A DNA stretch of 64,000 nucleotides, taken from positions 265,660-329,659 of the forward strand of contig NZ_MAYU01000023.1 in assembly GCF_001685025.1 (NCBI RefSeq), given 5' to 3'. Positions 8,751-17,237 of this stretch are shown here, in pieces. The notes under the pieces are model-generated. The model did no database searches. It was not told the origin of the DNA and was given only the letters and a program-made list of their open reading frames with translations. The stretch's first letter is position 1. Each line of letters begins with the position of its first letter. The DNA is from Bacillus sp. FJAT-27225 (lineage in GTDB: Bacteria > Bacillota > Bacilli > Bacillales > Cytobacillaceae). The translations under genes were made by a program, and so were the position numbers.

Positions 8751-8790
8751 TAAAACAGGCCTTCTCTCAATGGAAAAGACCTGTTTTTTT
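8751..8790. terminator. Bidirectional-type hairpin at the LLM gene end
   Basis: AAACAGGCCTT and AAGACCTGTTT form an imperfect stem with T runs on both sides. It touches the stop codon of the LLM gene at 8789 (minus) and can serve that strand. Confidence 0.6.
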
Positions 8791-9787
8791 ATGTTGCTAG
8801 AAACATTTCTGTCAGCAGCTCGTACGTTTTCCATTTGGCACCATAGTCGTAGACATTGTTCAGTATCATGAATTCATCCGTTTTATAAACCGCGCTTAAA
8901 CGAAGAAGTTCTTCTTTCACTTTCTGCGGTGTGCCAATCACCATCCGCTTTCGGTTTACTTGGATTTTTTTCTTATCGTCATCAGATAAAGTTATCTTTT
9001 TTGCTTCTTCGGGGGAAAGAATCCTTGTATCCAACCCTTTTTCGACTGCAAGCAACCATAAATCCTGGGTGAGGGCGAGCTCTTCTGCCTCTTCTTGAGT
9101 AGGAGCACAGACGACAAATATACACACATTCGCTTTTGGTTTGGACAGCAAGCGGGAAGGCCGGAAATTTTCATAATAATAGTCCAGCGCACGTTTGCCA
9201 TTAACAGGGGAAATAAAGTGTCCATATGTAAAAGCTGTTCCGTACTCGGCAGCAAGCCGGGCAGCGCGGTGTGAAATTCCGAGGATCCACACATCTGGAT
9301 TTGAGTTGGGCTCTGGAAACGCCTTAACCTCCTGGAAAGGGTGCCCGTCATGTAGCTGATTTTGCAAGTAGCCCTGCAAATCACGTACCTGCCTTGGAAA
9401 CTCATTCATGCTTTTACTTAAAGAGTCAGTCAGCGCCAGCCTGGTTGCCGGATTTCCGCCTGGTGAACGGCCTATCCCAAGGTCAATCCGGTTCGGGAAT
9501 AACGTTTCAAGCAGCTTAAAATCCTCTGCAATTTTATATGGGCTGTATTGGGGCAGCAAAACTCCGCCAGAACCCACCTTAATTTTATTTGTTTTTGAAG
9601 CAATATGTGAAATCAGAACCTGGGGAGATGAGCCTGCGATTCCATTGCTGTTATGGTGCTCGGCAACCCAAAACCTGGTATAGCCAAGTTCCTCGGTCAG
9701 CTGCGCCAGCCTTACTGTGTTTTCCAAAGCTGAGGCTGGTGATTCCCCCTTTCGAATCACCGATTGATCCAAAACACTTAATTTCAT
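8789..9787 (-). CDS. LLM class flavin-dependent oxidoreductase (MsnO8-like)
   Basis: A 332-residue luciferase-like monooxygenase homologue. The opening LSVLDQSVIRKGESP, RFWVAEHHN, VGSGGVLLPQYSPYKIAEDF, the DLGIGRSPGG loop and WILGISHRAARLAAEYG are hallmarks of the MsnO8/YhbW-type branch. These enzymes use FMNH2 supplied by a reductase to oxidise small organics. The substrate is unknown. The ATG follows GGAGGATTCTTAAA. It is the most distant of three LLM proteins in this window. The other two (10567 and 17790) are close paralogues. Confidence 0.87.
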   Translation of the reverse strand: MKLSVLDQSVIRKGESPASALENTVRLAQLTEELGYTRFWVAEHHNSNGIAGSSPQVLISHIASKTNKIKVGSGGVLLPQYSPYKIAEDFKLLETLFPNRIDLGIGRSPGGNPATRLALTDSLSKSMNEFPRQVRDLQGYLQNQLHDGHPFQEVKAFPEPNSNPDVWILGISHRAARLAAEYGTAFTYGHFISPVNGKRALDYYYENFRPSRLLSKPKANVCIFVVCAPTQEEAEELALTQDLWLLAVEKGLDTRILSPEEAKKITLSDDDKKKIQVNRKRMVIGTPQKVKEELLRLSAVYKTDEFMILNNVYDYGAKWKTYELLTEMFLAT

Positions 9788-9864
9788 TTTAAGAATCCTC
9801 CATTACAAGCCGATACCCTTTATGTTCCCTAATATCAGGGATGTCTATCTCTTTTTTTAAATAA

Positions 9865-9890
9865 GAAAAAAGGACCCTGGGGCCCTTTTA
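9865..9890 (-). terminator. Terminator after the coiled-coil gene
   Basis: AAAAGG (9867-9872) pairs with CCTTTT (9884-9889), with inner G-C pairs. On the minus strand it is followed by a T-rich tail, directly after the stop at 9894. Confidence 0.6.
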
Positions 9891-9893
9891 AAC

Positions 9894-10250
9894 TTATGAT
9901 ATTTGGCTCACGATGAATTCAGCATTTGTTTGGTATTCATCCTTGCCCTGAACTTTATCAATTTTTTCGACGAACATTCCAAACACTTTCTTCTTTTCCT
10001 CGAGGTCCTTGATCTCTTCTTTAAGCTGATTGAATCTCTCCTCAAACGGCTTATGATAAATTTCGCGGATGGTGCGGATAATGTCCTCATTCACCGTAGA
10101 TTGCGTGACCTGCTTGGTGATGCTGAATTTGTAGCCGTATACCTGAAGCTCTTGTTTTACACTATCATATTCTTTATCAATTTCCGCCAGAAGCTCGAGG
10201 ATTTCTTCCTTCCATTCATCCAGCGACTTTTTTAAATAGGATGTTTCCAT
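9894..10250 (-). CDS. Hypothetical coiled-coil protein
   Basis: A 118-residue, highly charged protein of unknown function. Long heptad-like stretches (KKSLDEWKEEILELLAEIDKEY and ERFNQLKEEIKDLEEKKK) suggest an extended coiled coil interrupted by a short beta-like segment (VYGYKFSITKQVTQS). No membrane segment or signal peptide is seen. The start at 10250 follows GGAGGAGACGGGGC. An in-frame upstream ATG at 10295 lacks such a site. It is monocistronic and ends at its own terminator. Confidence 0.7.
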   Translation of the reverse strand: METSYLKKSLDEWKEEILELLAEIDKEYDSVKQELQVYGYKFSITKQVTQSTVNEDIIRTIREIYHKPFEERFNQLKEEIKDLEEKKKVFGMFVEKIDKVQGKDEYQTNAEFIVSQIS

Positions 10251-10383
10251 GCCCCGTCTCCTCCACCATATATGTATAAAATGTCCTTCCATCATAACAT
10301 TTTAAAATTACAGAGCCTTTTCTAACAGATTACAAATAGGGCCCGTATATTAAATGGATGTAACAAGGCGAGTGGAGGAGAGC

Positions 10384-10500
10384 CCAGTTATTTGATGTTG
10401 AAAGGGAAATGTCCTGAATCATACGGAAGTGGTCCTGAATAAAGAAAAAACCTTGAGTTGCCGAGATGAACTGCCTAACGGATTCAGAATGCTGTCTAAT
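10384..10500 (-). repeat. Degenerate array of about 21-bp repeats, inverted copy of the array at 17523
   Basis: On the minus strand the region reads as roughly five units beginning ATTAGACAG, TTAGGCAG, CTCAAGG, ATTCAGGACCACTTCC and ATTCAGGACATTTCC, each about 17-22 bases. The last two units match the ATTCAGGACA-TTTCC units of the array at 17523-17625. No open reading frame fits the 316-base gap between 10251 and 10566. Confidence 0.55.
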
Positions 10501-10520
10501 CTTTGAAAACTTTATTCTAT

Positions 10521-10560
10521 AAAGGCATCCAGCGGTCATGTGTCTGCTGGATGCCTTTTT
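10521..10560. terminator. Hairpin at the 3' end of the LLM gene
   Basis: A 13-bp stem AAAGGCATCCAGC / GCTGGATGCCTTT. The stronger T tail is on the plus side, with a short T tail on the minus side for the LLM gene that ends at 10567. Confidence 0.7.
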
Positions 10561-10566
10561 TAGCGC

Positions 10567-11634
10567 TTATTTATTTAATTCCCTCCGTAAAACAGGAGCC
10601 ACTTCAGTTGCCAACAGTTCAATCATCTCGGCAACCTTTTTGAACGGCACCGCGCCAATGTCCATTTGGGCCAGGAATCGTGTATGGCCAAACAGTTCAT
10701 GCTGATAAAGGACTTTTTCGATAATCTGCTGCGGGCTGCCTACGAATAGGGCTGTATCCGGACCAGCCATCTTATCAAAGTCATTCCTTGAAATGCTCGT
10801 TGCCATTCCGCGCTGGCCATTAACATATTTCCAGTAATTGGAGTAATACGGATAAAATTCATCTTTAGCCTGCTCGGTTGTCTTTGCAATAAACCCATGG
10901 CCAGTTACACCGAGTTTCAGGCGCTCCTCAGGATGGCCTGCTTCCAATCCTGCTTTGCGATAAATATCGGCAAGTCCCTTAAACCGGACAGGATCGCCCC
11001 CAAGAATAGCCATGGCCATCCCGACACCGAGTTTCCCGGCACGGATTGCGCTCTCGGGTGAACCGCCGACGCCAATCCAGAGCGGCAGCTCTTTTTGGTG
11101 AGGGCGAGGCGCGATTTCAGCATTGTTGATTGAAGAACGGAACTTCCCTTCCCAGCTGAGCCGTTCATTCTTGTTTAGCTCTAGCAGCAACTCCATATTT
11201 TCTGAAAATAAGGCGTCATAATCATCAAGGTTGTATCCAAACAGTGGGAACGATTCAATGAATGCCCCCCGGCCGGCAATGATTTCGGCGCGCCCATCTG
11301 AAATTAAATCAAGTGTGGCGAAATCCTCGAACAGTCTGACTGGATCAATTGTGCTGAGTACCGTGGTGGTGCTGGTAAGCTTAATCTGTTTTGTTTGCTG
11401 GGCAATTGCAGCAAGAACAACTGCAGGAGTGGAAACCGCATAATCAAGGCGATGATGTTCACCAACCCCAAAAATATCAAGCCCTGCCTCGTCAGCAAGC
11501 TTGGCTGCTTCCATAATCTCCTTAAGCCGCTGTCCGGCGCTTATCGCGTTTCCTGTATGTGGATCCGGGCAAATATCCCCCAGCGTATAAAGGCCAATTT
11601 CAAATTGTTGCTGACCTGATTCTGAATTTATCAT
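10567..11634 (-). CDS. LLM class flavin-dependent oxidoreductase
   Basis: A 355-residue bacterial-luciferase-like protein. Typical family segments are GLDIFGVGEHHRLDYAVS, LTSTTTVLSTIDPVRLFEDFATLD, ISDGRAEIIAGRGAFIESFPLFGY and LPLWIGVGGSPESAIRAG. It is clearly paralogous to the protein at 17790 (shared GRAEI-AGRG-FIESFPLFGY). Presumed role: FMNH2-dependent oxidation or reduction of an unknown small molecule. The start at 11634 follows GGAGGAACTACCT. The ATG at 11652 overlaps no ribosome binding site. Both paralogues lie next to related arrays of 21-bp repeats. Confidence 0.87.
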   Translation of the reverse strand: MINSESGQQQFEIGLYTLGDICPDPHTGNAISAGQRLKEIMEAAKLADEAGLDIFGVGEHHRLDYAVSTPAVVLAAIAQQTKQIKLTSTTTVLSTIDPVRLFEDFATLDLISDGRAEIIAGRGAFIESFPLFGYNLDDYDALFSENMELLLELNKNERLSWEGKFRSSINNAEIAPRPHQKELPLWIGVGGSPESAIRAGKLGVGMAMAILGGDPVRFKGLADIYRKAGLEAGHPEERLKLGVTGHGFIAKTTEQAKDEFYPYYSNYWKYVNGQRGMATSISRNDFDKMAGPDTALFVGSPQQIIEKVLYQHELFGHTRFLAQMDIGAVPFKKVAEMIELLATEVAPVLRRELNK

Positions 11635-11873
11635 AGGTAGTTCCTCCGGCAAAATAATTTAGTTACTTTATACAAGTAGGTTATATAATATTAGAATAAA
11701 GATAAATTTTTACATTAGCAAGCTTTTTTCCAATTTTCATAATGGCAGTTGCTGATACGAATAAGATTGCCTGGATTCAAAGTGATTGGCAGCTTTCATA
11801 TTGGTTACAAAAGTAAAAAACGGGAAAGTGCCTTAGAGGAGTTATTCAAAACTTATTGGATTAAGTGGGTGCG

Positions 11874-12020
11874 TCTTGGATCGAAATAATCTAATAGATA
11901 ATCCGGCTAGTTTTGAAGTGAAATAATCTAATATCTCCTATTTATTAGATTACTCTTCCACCGGTAGAAGCAAATTAATCCAAAAATGATCTTTTCGTTC
12001 TGCAGCAAAATAATCTTACC
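11874..12020. repeat. Four degenerate copies of an AAATAATCT motif
   Basis: AAATAATCT or a close variant occurs at 11884, 11921, 11972 (AAATTAATC) and 12007, spaced 35-51 bases. Similar flanking sequence (GAAGTGAAATAATCTAAT, GAAGCAAATTAATC, CTGCAGCAAAATAATC) suggests a decayed tandem repeat. It lies between the LLM gene and the serine T-box promoter. No gene was seen in 11635-12041. Confidence 0.4.
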
Positions 12021-12041
12021 AACTTTTTATGCCGATATATC

Positions 12042-12070
12042 TTTACAAATCGAGAATAGTACGTTAGTAT
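12042..12070 (+). promoter_or_regulatory. Likely sigma-A promoter of the serine operon
   Basis: TTTACA (12042-12047) and TAGTAT (12065-12070) are separated by 17 bases and lie just ahead of the T-box leader. Confidence 0.55.
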
Positions 12071-12087
12071 TTTCTGTATATTCAAAC

Positions 12088-12330
12088 AGTTATGACGAAG
12101 ACGGCTGTTAGAAGAGGTCCCAGAGAGTCGGTGGCTGCTGCGAACCGATACCGAATCTTTCGAGCCCAGCCCTTCTGAACTGGTCTGCCGAAACACCTAG
12201 TAGGCTGGCCCGGTGAAAACCGTTATATTGTGAGAGGTTGCTTAAAAGCGGCAACAAACGAGGGTGGCACCGCGTATTTCCACGCCCCTCATAACAGACA
12301 AAGACTCTGTTATGGGGGGCGTTTTTATTT
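12088..12330 (+). promoter_or_regulatory. T-box riboswitch, probably tRNA-Ser responsive
   Basis: A tRNA-sensing leader. The conserved T-box sequence AGGGTGGCACCGCG is at 12261-12274. Upstream, the stem I region shows the AGAGAG bulge (12122-12127) and the GGTGG...GCGAACC distal loop. The N of the TGGN bulge is C, which pairs with a G73 discriminator; tRNA-Ser has G73, although other tRNAs share it. The specifier is less clear: TCT (Ser) at 12184-12186, followed by a purine, is my best reading, and TGG is also present at 12181-12183. The leader ends with terminator 12283-12330 and precedes serine-biosynthesis genes. Confidence 0.9.
12283..12330 (+). terminator. Regulated terminator of the T-box leader
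   Basis: A 16-bp nearly perfect stem (12283-12298 with 12306-12321) is followed by TTTTTATTTT. Its 5' arm follows the T-box sequence closely and competes with the antiterminator. Confidence 0.85.
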
Positions 12331-12365
12331 TGCAATCTTGTGCATATGGTTTATAAGGGATGAAG

Positions 12366-12514
12366 GAAAAGCGCAAGCGCCTCGGTCAGCGCCGTATGGA
12401 CTGGAGGGCCTCGAAGGAGATAAAGGAAACACGATGAGCTTAAGCGAATCGATGTTGACTTATCGTAACGAGGGGACCGAAGTACATTAGGCGCTAGGCG
12501 CTGGAGCTGGATAG
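12366..12514. repeat. Dispersed Bacillaceae-type repeat (AGCGCAAGCGCC ... GGCGCTGGAGCTGGA)
   Basis: About 150 bases begin GAAAAGCGCAAGCGCCTCGG and end with TTAGGCGCTAGGCGCTGGAGCT, with internal complementary segments. The two ends resemble a short non-coding repeat that I associate with many Bacillus-group genomes. It lies between the T-box terminator and the first serine gene, so it is transcribed in the leader. Confidence 0.55.
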
Positions 12515-12540
12515 TAAAAAGCGAAGGGAATGATGGAAAA

Positions 12541-13722
12541 ATGTTAATGAACCAGCAATCTTTATTTACTCCGGGGCCAACGCCTGTACCTGAACGAGTG
12601 AAGCATGCGATGAATCAGCCGATGATTGGGCACCGCAGCAAGCAGTTTTCAACTCTGCTCGAGGAAGTTTCCTCGCGGTTGATGCCTATTTTCGGATCGG
12701 ATAGCCCGGTGACCATCATTTCCGGAAGCGGCACAGCTGCATTGGAAACCGCCGCAGCAAATACAATTGAGGAAGGCGATCACGTTGTCGTTATTGTCAC
12801 CGGTGCTTTTGGAGACAGGTTTGCGAGCATCTGCGAAGCATTTGGAGCAACTGTCCACCGTTTGGAAACCGAATGGGGAAAAGCATGCTCGGCACAGGAG
12901 CTGAACTTATTTTTAAAAAAGCTAAAGGTTAGCATTAAAGCAGTCATTGCGACGTATTGCGAGACGTCGACAGGCGTGTACAATCCGATCCGACAGCTGG
13001 GTGAAGTCGTAAAGAATCAATCAGATGCTTTATTCATTATTGACGGAGTTAGCTGCATTGGGGCTGTTCATGTTGATATGAAAGCCTGGCATATCGATAT
13101 CCTTGTATCCGGGTCGCAAAAAGCATTAATGCTCCCGCCAGGACTGGCGTTTATTGCTGTAAGTGAAAAGGCAAGAGTGGCAATCAAAAGCTGCCAGTCA
13201 AAACGGTTTTACCTTGATTTAAACCGATACTTTTCTTCTTTTGAAAAAGAAACGTCTACGCCCTTTACTCCGGCAGTGTCATTGATTTACGGAACGCTCG
13301 AAGTTTGCAGAATGCTGGAGGAAGAAGGGTTAGAGAACACTGTTGCCAGACATCATTTGATGAAGGAAATGGTTCGCGGGGGCGTCAGGGCATTGGGGCT
13401 GCCGCTTTTGACAAGCGATGAAGATGCCTCGTCAACCGTGACAGCCATCGTCACCGATACCGAGGCTTCGAAGCAGGTTAAAAAGGTGATGCAGGATGAG
13501 TTTGGCATTACGATTGGCGGCGGGCAGAAAAAGCTGAAGGGTAAGACGATCCGGATTGGCCATATGGGCTACTGCACACCATTTGATGTGTTGAAGGTAT
13601 TAAGCGGACTTGAGCTTGCACTTACAGAGCTAGGTGAAGTTGGAAAACTTGGGTTGGCAACCGGCAGAGCAAAGGAAATTTGGCTTAAGAGTAAGCTGCA
13701 AAGGTCAAAGGAGTATGCGTGA
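12541..13722 (+). CDS. Alanine-glyoxylate / serine-pyruvate type aminotransferase
   Basis: A 393-residue PLP-dependent class V aminotransferase. The start LFTPGPTPVPERV, the GSGTAALE phosphate-binding segment, IDGVSCIGAVHVDM and the PLP-lysine motif SGSQKALMLPPG mark the alanine-glyoxylate/serine-pyruvate transaminase branch. It is co-transcribed with serA (34-base gap) behind a probable serine T-box, so it most likely acts as a phosphoserine or serine transaminase in serine synthesis, replacing a canonical SerC. That role is inferred from context. The ATG at 12541 is preceded by GAAGGGAATGATGG. The ATG at 12547 is an alternative. Confidence 0.85.
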   Translation: MLMNQQSLFTPGPTPVPERVKHAMNQPMIGHRSKQFSTLLEEVSSRLMPIFGSDSPVTIISGSGTAALETAAANTIEEGDHVVVIVTGAFGDRFASICEAFGATVHRLETEWGKACSAQELNLFLKKLKVSIKAVIATYCETSTGVYNPIRQLGEVVKNQSDALFIIDGVSCIGAVHVDMKAWHIDILVSGSQKALMLPPGLAFIAVSEKARVAIKSCQSKRFYLDLNRYFSSFEKETSTPFTPAVSLIYGTLEVCRMLEEEGLENTVARHHLMKEMVRGGVRALGLPLLTSDEDASSTVTAIVTDTEASKQVKKVMQDEFGITIGGGQKKLKGKTIRIGHMGYCTPFDVLKVLSGLELALTELGEVGKLGLATGRAKEIWLKSKLQRSKEYA

Positions 13723-13756
13723 GGCGAATCCTGAACAAAAGCGGGGAGGCAATACA

Positions 13757-15352
13757 ATGTTTAAAGTACTGATTACCGATAGCATTAGTGACAATGGCTT
13801 GCGGGCTTTATATGACCATCCTCTTTTTACCGTCGATAAACGGGTCGGCCTTCCGCAAAGCGAGCTAATGTCCGAAATCCGGAACTATGACGCGCTGATT
13901 GTCCGCAGTCAGACGAGGGTAACCGAAGAAATCATCCAGCAGGCAGACCGTCTTCAGGTAATTGCCAGAGCCGGTGTAGGGGTCGACAATATTGATGTGA
14001 ATGCAGCAACTCGGAAAGGGATTCTTGTTATTAACGCGCCGGGCGGAAATACGATAGCGGCGACAGAGCACACTTTGGCGATGCTGCTTGCACTAGCCAG
14101 AAATATTCCGCAGGCTCATCAAATCACCACGAAAGGCGAATGGAACCGTGGTGCGTTCCAGGGGGTTGAGCTGTATAGAAAGACACTTGGAATTATTGGC
14201 ATGGGCAAAATTGGAACAGAGGTAGCCAAACGGGCGAAAAGTTTTGGGATGGAGATTCTTGGTTTTGACCCGTATCTGACAGAAGAGCGGGCTGCCAAAC
14301 TCGGTATAGCGAAGGCCGACCTTGAAACAATAGCAAGAGAAGCTGATTTTATTACGATTCACACGCCACTGATCAACGCAACCCGAAACCTGATTAATGA
14401 CGAGTATTTGGCAAAAACAAAAAAAGGCGTCCGAATCATTAACTGTGCGCGCGGCGGCATCATTGACGAAGAAGCACTTGTCCGGGCCATCAATTCGGGC
14501 CATGTTGCCGGGGCAGCTCTTGATGTGTTCCAAACCGAGCCGCCAACCAACAACGGTTTGCTCAATCATCCACAGATTATCACCACTCCGCATCTTGGCG
14601 CTTCGACGGTTGAAGCACAGGAGAAAGTTGCCGAAGAGGTTAGCGAGGAGATTATTGACATTCTTCAGACGAAGATTGTCCGCCATGCAGTCAACATGCC
14701 GCAAATCTCCACGGAAGCAATGAAAAGTCTTCAGCCGTACTTGCGGCTTGGGGAACAAATGGGCCAGCTTGTCATTCAACTATTGAATGAAGCTCCTGAA
14801 AGAGTCGAGATCGATTATTATGGGGATTTAATTAAAGAGGACACAGACCTAATTTCCAGAACGCTCGTAAAAGGCTTGTTAACCCATCATTTAAGCGACT
14901 CTGTCAATCTAATTAATGCCTTACATCTGTTGAACGAGCAGGGAGTCCCGCATACAGTCAAGAAAAATACGAAGAACAAGGGTTTTGCGAATTATATGGA
15001 AATAACGGTTTTGAACGGGGATAAAGTGGCCTGCATTGGTGCCACTGTCCTCAATGGTTATGGGGAACGAATTGTGAAAATGAACCAGTACCGGGTCGAT
15101 ATCCGTCCGGAGCGCCACCTGTTATTTATTAACCATCATGATGTACCAGGCATGATTGGCAAGGTTGGGGCTCTCCTAGGAGACTATCAAATTAATATTG
15201 GAACAATGCAGGTTGGCAGGGCGGATGTTGGAGGGGAGGCTATCATGGTCCTGACACTAGATAAACCAATCAACCAGGATCTCCTCCGCGGCCTGACCGC
15301 TATCGATGGATTGAAGGAAGCGCAGCTATTGGAATTGTATCCTGAGCACTAA
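13757..15352 (+). CDS. serA: D-3-phosphoglycerate dehydrogenase
   Basis: A 531-residue long-form PGDH for the first step of serine synthesis (3-phosphoglycerate to 3-phosphohydroxypyruvate). It has an N-terminal substrate-binding part (FKVLITDSISDNG), a Rossmann NAD-binding domain with GIIGMGKIG (residue ~146), the catalytic Arg in NCARGGIIDE, and the Glu/His pair ending in TPHLGAS. An intervening ASB domain and a C-terminal ACT domain follow (HHDVPGMIGKVG, then IGTMQVGR), for serine feedback. The start at 13757 has GGGGAGG. The longer frame from 13634 overlaps the aminotransferase. It is the second gene of the T-box operon. Confidence 0.95.
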   Translation: MFKVLITDSISDNGLRALYDHPLFTVDKRVGLPQSELMSEIRNYDALIVRSQTRVTEEIIQQADRLQVIARAGVGVDNIDVNAATRKGILVINAPGGNTIAATEHTLAMLLALARNIPQAHQITTKGEWNRGAFQGVELYRKTLGIIGMGKIGTEVAKRAKSFGMEILGFDPYLTEERAAKLGIAKADLETIAREADFITIHTPLINATRNLINDEYLAKTKKGVRIINCARGGIIDEEALVRAINSGHVAGAALDVFQTEPPTNNGLLNHPQIITTPHLGASTVEAQEKVAEEVSEEIIDILQTKIVRHAVNMPQISTEAMKSLQPYLRLGEQMGQLVIQLLNEAPERVEIDYYGDLIKEDTDLISRTLVKGLLTHHLSDSVNLINALHLLNEQGVPHTVKKNTKNKGFANYMEITVLNGDKVACIGATVLNGYGERIVKMNQYRVDIRPERHLLFINHHDVPGMIGKVGALLGDYQINIGTMQVGRADVGGEAIMVLTLDKPINQDLLRGLTAIDGLKEAQLLELYPEH

Positions 15353-15354
15353 CA

Positions 15355-15389
15355 GGAAAGAACGCACATTCCGGTGTGCGTTCTTTTCC
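15355..15389 (+). terminator. Terminator of the serine operon
   Basis: GGAAAGAACGCACA / TGTGCGTTCTTTTCC forms a stem of about 13 bp with a T run, directly after the serA stop codon. Confidence 0.85.
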
Positions 15390-15440
15390 ATTATTCGGAT
15401 AAAAAAGATGATACTATTAGTAGTAGAGGAGGCGGACCAA

Positions 15441-16223
15441 ATGGCACTACGTTATCAAGAATATGGTGAAAAAAATGCACCTCTGATTGTTTTTTTGCAT
15501 GGAGGGGGTGTAAGCGGATGGATGTGGGATAAACAAATTCCACATTTCATGAATTATCATTGCCTCGTCCCCGACCTTCCTTGGCACGGAAAGAGCGATA
15601 ACCATTTGCCTTTTTCAATAAAGGAAAGTGCTTCAGAGGTAATCGACCTGATTGAAGAGAAGGCTGAAGGTAAAGAGGTAAACCTCGTTGGCTTCTCATT
15701 GGGTGCACAAGTGATTATTCAGATTTTGGGCATGAAACCGGATCTGGCCAATCGTGCAATTATCAATAGTGCGTTGGTCAGGCCGGTTCCTTATGCTAAA
15801 AAAATAATAAAACCCATCATACGAATGAGCTATCCATTTGTAAAATACAGGTGGTTTTCAAAGCTCCAGGCAAAAACGTTGTATATAGGTGACGATCACT
15901 TCGAACAATACTACCGGGAAAGCCGCCAAATGAAACAGGACGCCCTTGTAAAGGTTTTGGAAGAAAACATGTCGTTTGGAATACCGGAAAATTTTCAGGA
16001 GGCTAAGGGCAGGATACTGGTTACTGTAGGCGAAGAGGAAAAAGCAGTGATGAGAAAATCTGCGGTAGATGTTGTGCGAAGCAACCAAAATTGCACGGGA
16101 ATACTAATTCCGGGAATTGGCCATGGAGCACCATTGGCAAAACCTGAATGCTTCAATCAAATCGTGGAAACCTGGATTAAGGATGAAGCCGTACCAACCG
16201 AATGCAGTCGAATACGCGCATAA
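15441..16223 (+). CDS. Alpha/beta hydrolase
   Basis: A 260-residue cytosolic alpha/beta hydrolase. It shows the HGGGVSGWMWD oxyanion segment, DLPWHGKSD, the nucleophile elbow VGFSLGAQ (Ser near residue 86) and a C-terminal GIGHGAPL catalytic His. The expected acid may lie around VTVGEEEKAV, where Glu rather than Asp is present. The substrate is unknown. The start at 15441 follows GAGGAGGCGG. An upstream in-frame start at 15408 has no site. It is monocistronic with its own terminator. Confidence 0.82.
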   Translation: MALRYQEYGEKNAPLIVFLHGGGVSGWMWDKQIPHFMNYHCLVPDLPWHGKSDNHLPFSIKESASEVIDLIEEKAEGKEVNLVGFSLGAQVIIQILGMKPDLANRAIINSALVRPVPYAKKIIKPIIRMSYPFVKYRWFSKLQAKTLYIGDDHFEQYYRESRQMKQDALVKVLEENMSFGIPENFQEAKGRILVTVGEEEKAVMRKSAVDVVRSNQNCTGILIPGIGHGAPLAKPECFNQIVETWIKDEAVPTECSRIRA

Positions 16224-16250
16224 AGGACTTCACGCTAATGAAGTCCTTTT
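16222..16250 (+). terminator. Terminator after alpha/beta hydrolase
   Basis: An 11-bp stem AAAGGACTTCA / TGAAGTCCTTT with a short T tail. It may also serve the convergent gene ending at 16260. Confidence 0.75.
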
Positions 16251-16259
16251 GTAGTAGTG

Positions 16260-17237
16260 TTAAATTGTAATAACCACTTTACCCTGTGCATGCCCCTCTG
16301 AAAAATACCTAAATGCATCAGCGATATCATTCAGCTGGTACGTTCGATCAATTACCGGTTTTACTTTTCCTGTTTCAACGAGCTCTTTAATTGAAATTAA
16401 ATCCTGTTGATTTTGCCTTTGAAGGAAGCTGCCGACTTTTTTGCCGCTGGTCATCGAGATCCACGGGCCGAGCGCCATCGCCTGGAACATTTGGGACTCC
16501 GAGCCGCCAACATGGACAAAAATGCCGTTATCATTTAAGGCTCGTTTGTAGACGGAAATCGGCTGACCCCCATTTACACCAAGTATCAGGTCATAGCGCT
16601 CGGGTTTATGGGCGAAGTTTTCCTTTTTATAGTCAATCACATAGTCTGCTCCGATGGACCTTGCAATTTCCGCATTCCTCGTGCTGCACACCGCAGTCAC
16701 CTCGGCACCCATCGCCTTGGCAATCTGGACAGCAAACGTACCGACACCGCCTGATGCTCCATTGATCAGCACCCTTTTTCCTGCCTGAACTTTTCCTTTG
16801 TCACGCAGACTCTGCAGGGCAGTTGCGGCTGCCATCGGGATCGCGGCTGCCTCTTCATACGATATATTTGCCGGCTTCAAAGCGAGGGCACTCTCAGGAA
16901 CAGCAACATACTCCGCATACCCGCCCCATCCACACCCTGAAAGATCGCCGAACACCTCGTCACCAGGCTTGAATTGAGTAACATCCTTACCAACCGCTTC
17001 AACCCTGCCAGCGATATCGCCGCCTGGTATCGGGTATTTTGGTTTACGAAGACCGAATGCCAATCGAGCGAGGTACGGCTCTCCTTTTAAAAGGACGAGG
17101 TTGCCAAAATTAACGGACGAGGCATGGATTCTTACAAGTACTTGATTGTCTTTGGGAACAGGCTTTTTAACATCCGATAATTTCAGAGTTTCTGGCGGCC
17201 CATATCGATCACTAATAATAGCCTTGATACAAATCAC
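16260..17237 (-). CDS. Zinc-independent MDR family NAD(P)-dependent alcohol dehydrogenase / quinone oxidoreductase
   Basis: A 325-residue medium-chain dehydrogenase. It shows VRIHASSVNFGNLVLLKG, PGGDIAGRVEAVG, GDEVFGDLSG, the AAAIPMAAATALQSL helix and the NADP loop NGASGGVGTFAVQIAKAMGAEV. These fit the quinone-oxidoreductase-like subfamily that lacks structural zinc. It probably reduces small carbonyl or quinone compounds. Start choice is odd. The family usually starts at the residue before KAIISDRYG, which here is an ATC codon (17226-17228) eight bases after AAGGAG. The GTG at 17237 overlaps the ribosome binding site. Confidence 0.85.
   Translation of the reverse strand: MICIKAIISDRYGPPETLKLSDVKKPVPKDNQVLVRIHASSVNFGNLVLLKGEPYLARLAFGLRKPKYPIPGGDIAGRVEAVGKDVTQFKPGDEVFGDLSGCGWGGYAEYVAVPESALALKPANISYEEAAAIPMAAATALQSLRDKGKVQAGKRVLINGASGGVGTFAVQIAKAMGAEVTAVCSTRNAEIARSIGADYVIDYKKENFAHKPERYDLILGVNGGQPISVYKRALNDNGIFVHVGGSESQMFQAMALGPWISMTSGKKVGSFLQRQNQQDLISIKELVETGKVKPVIDRTYQLNDIADAFRYFSEGHAQGKVVITI

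Noticed and set aside
12230-12490. Plus-strand 86-codon frame across the T-box terminator
   Set aside because: It translates the T-box antiterminator, the terminator hairpin and the dispersed repeat; no ribosome binding site.
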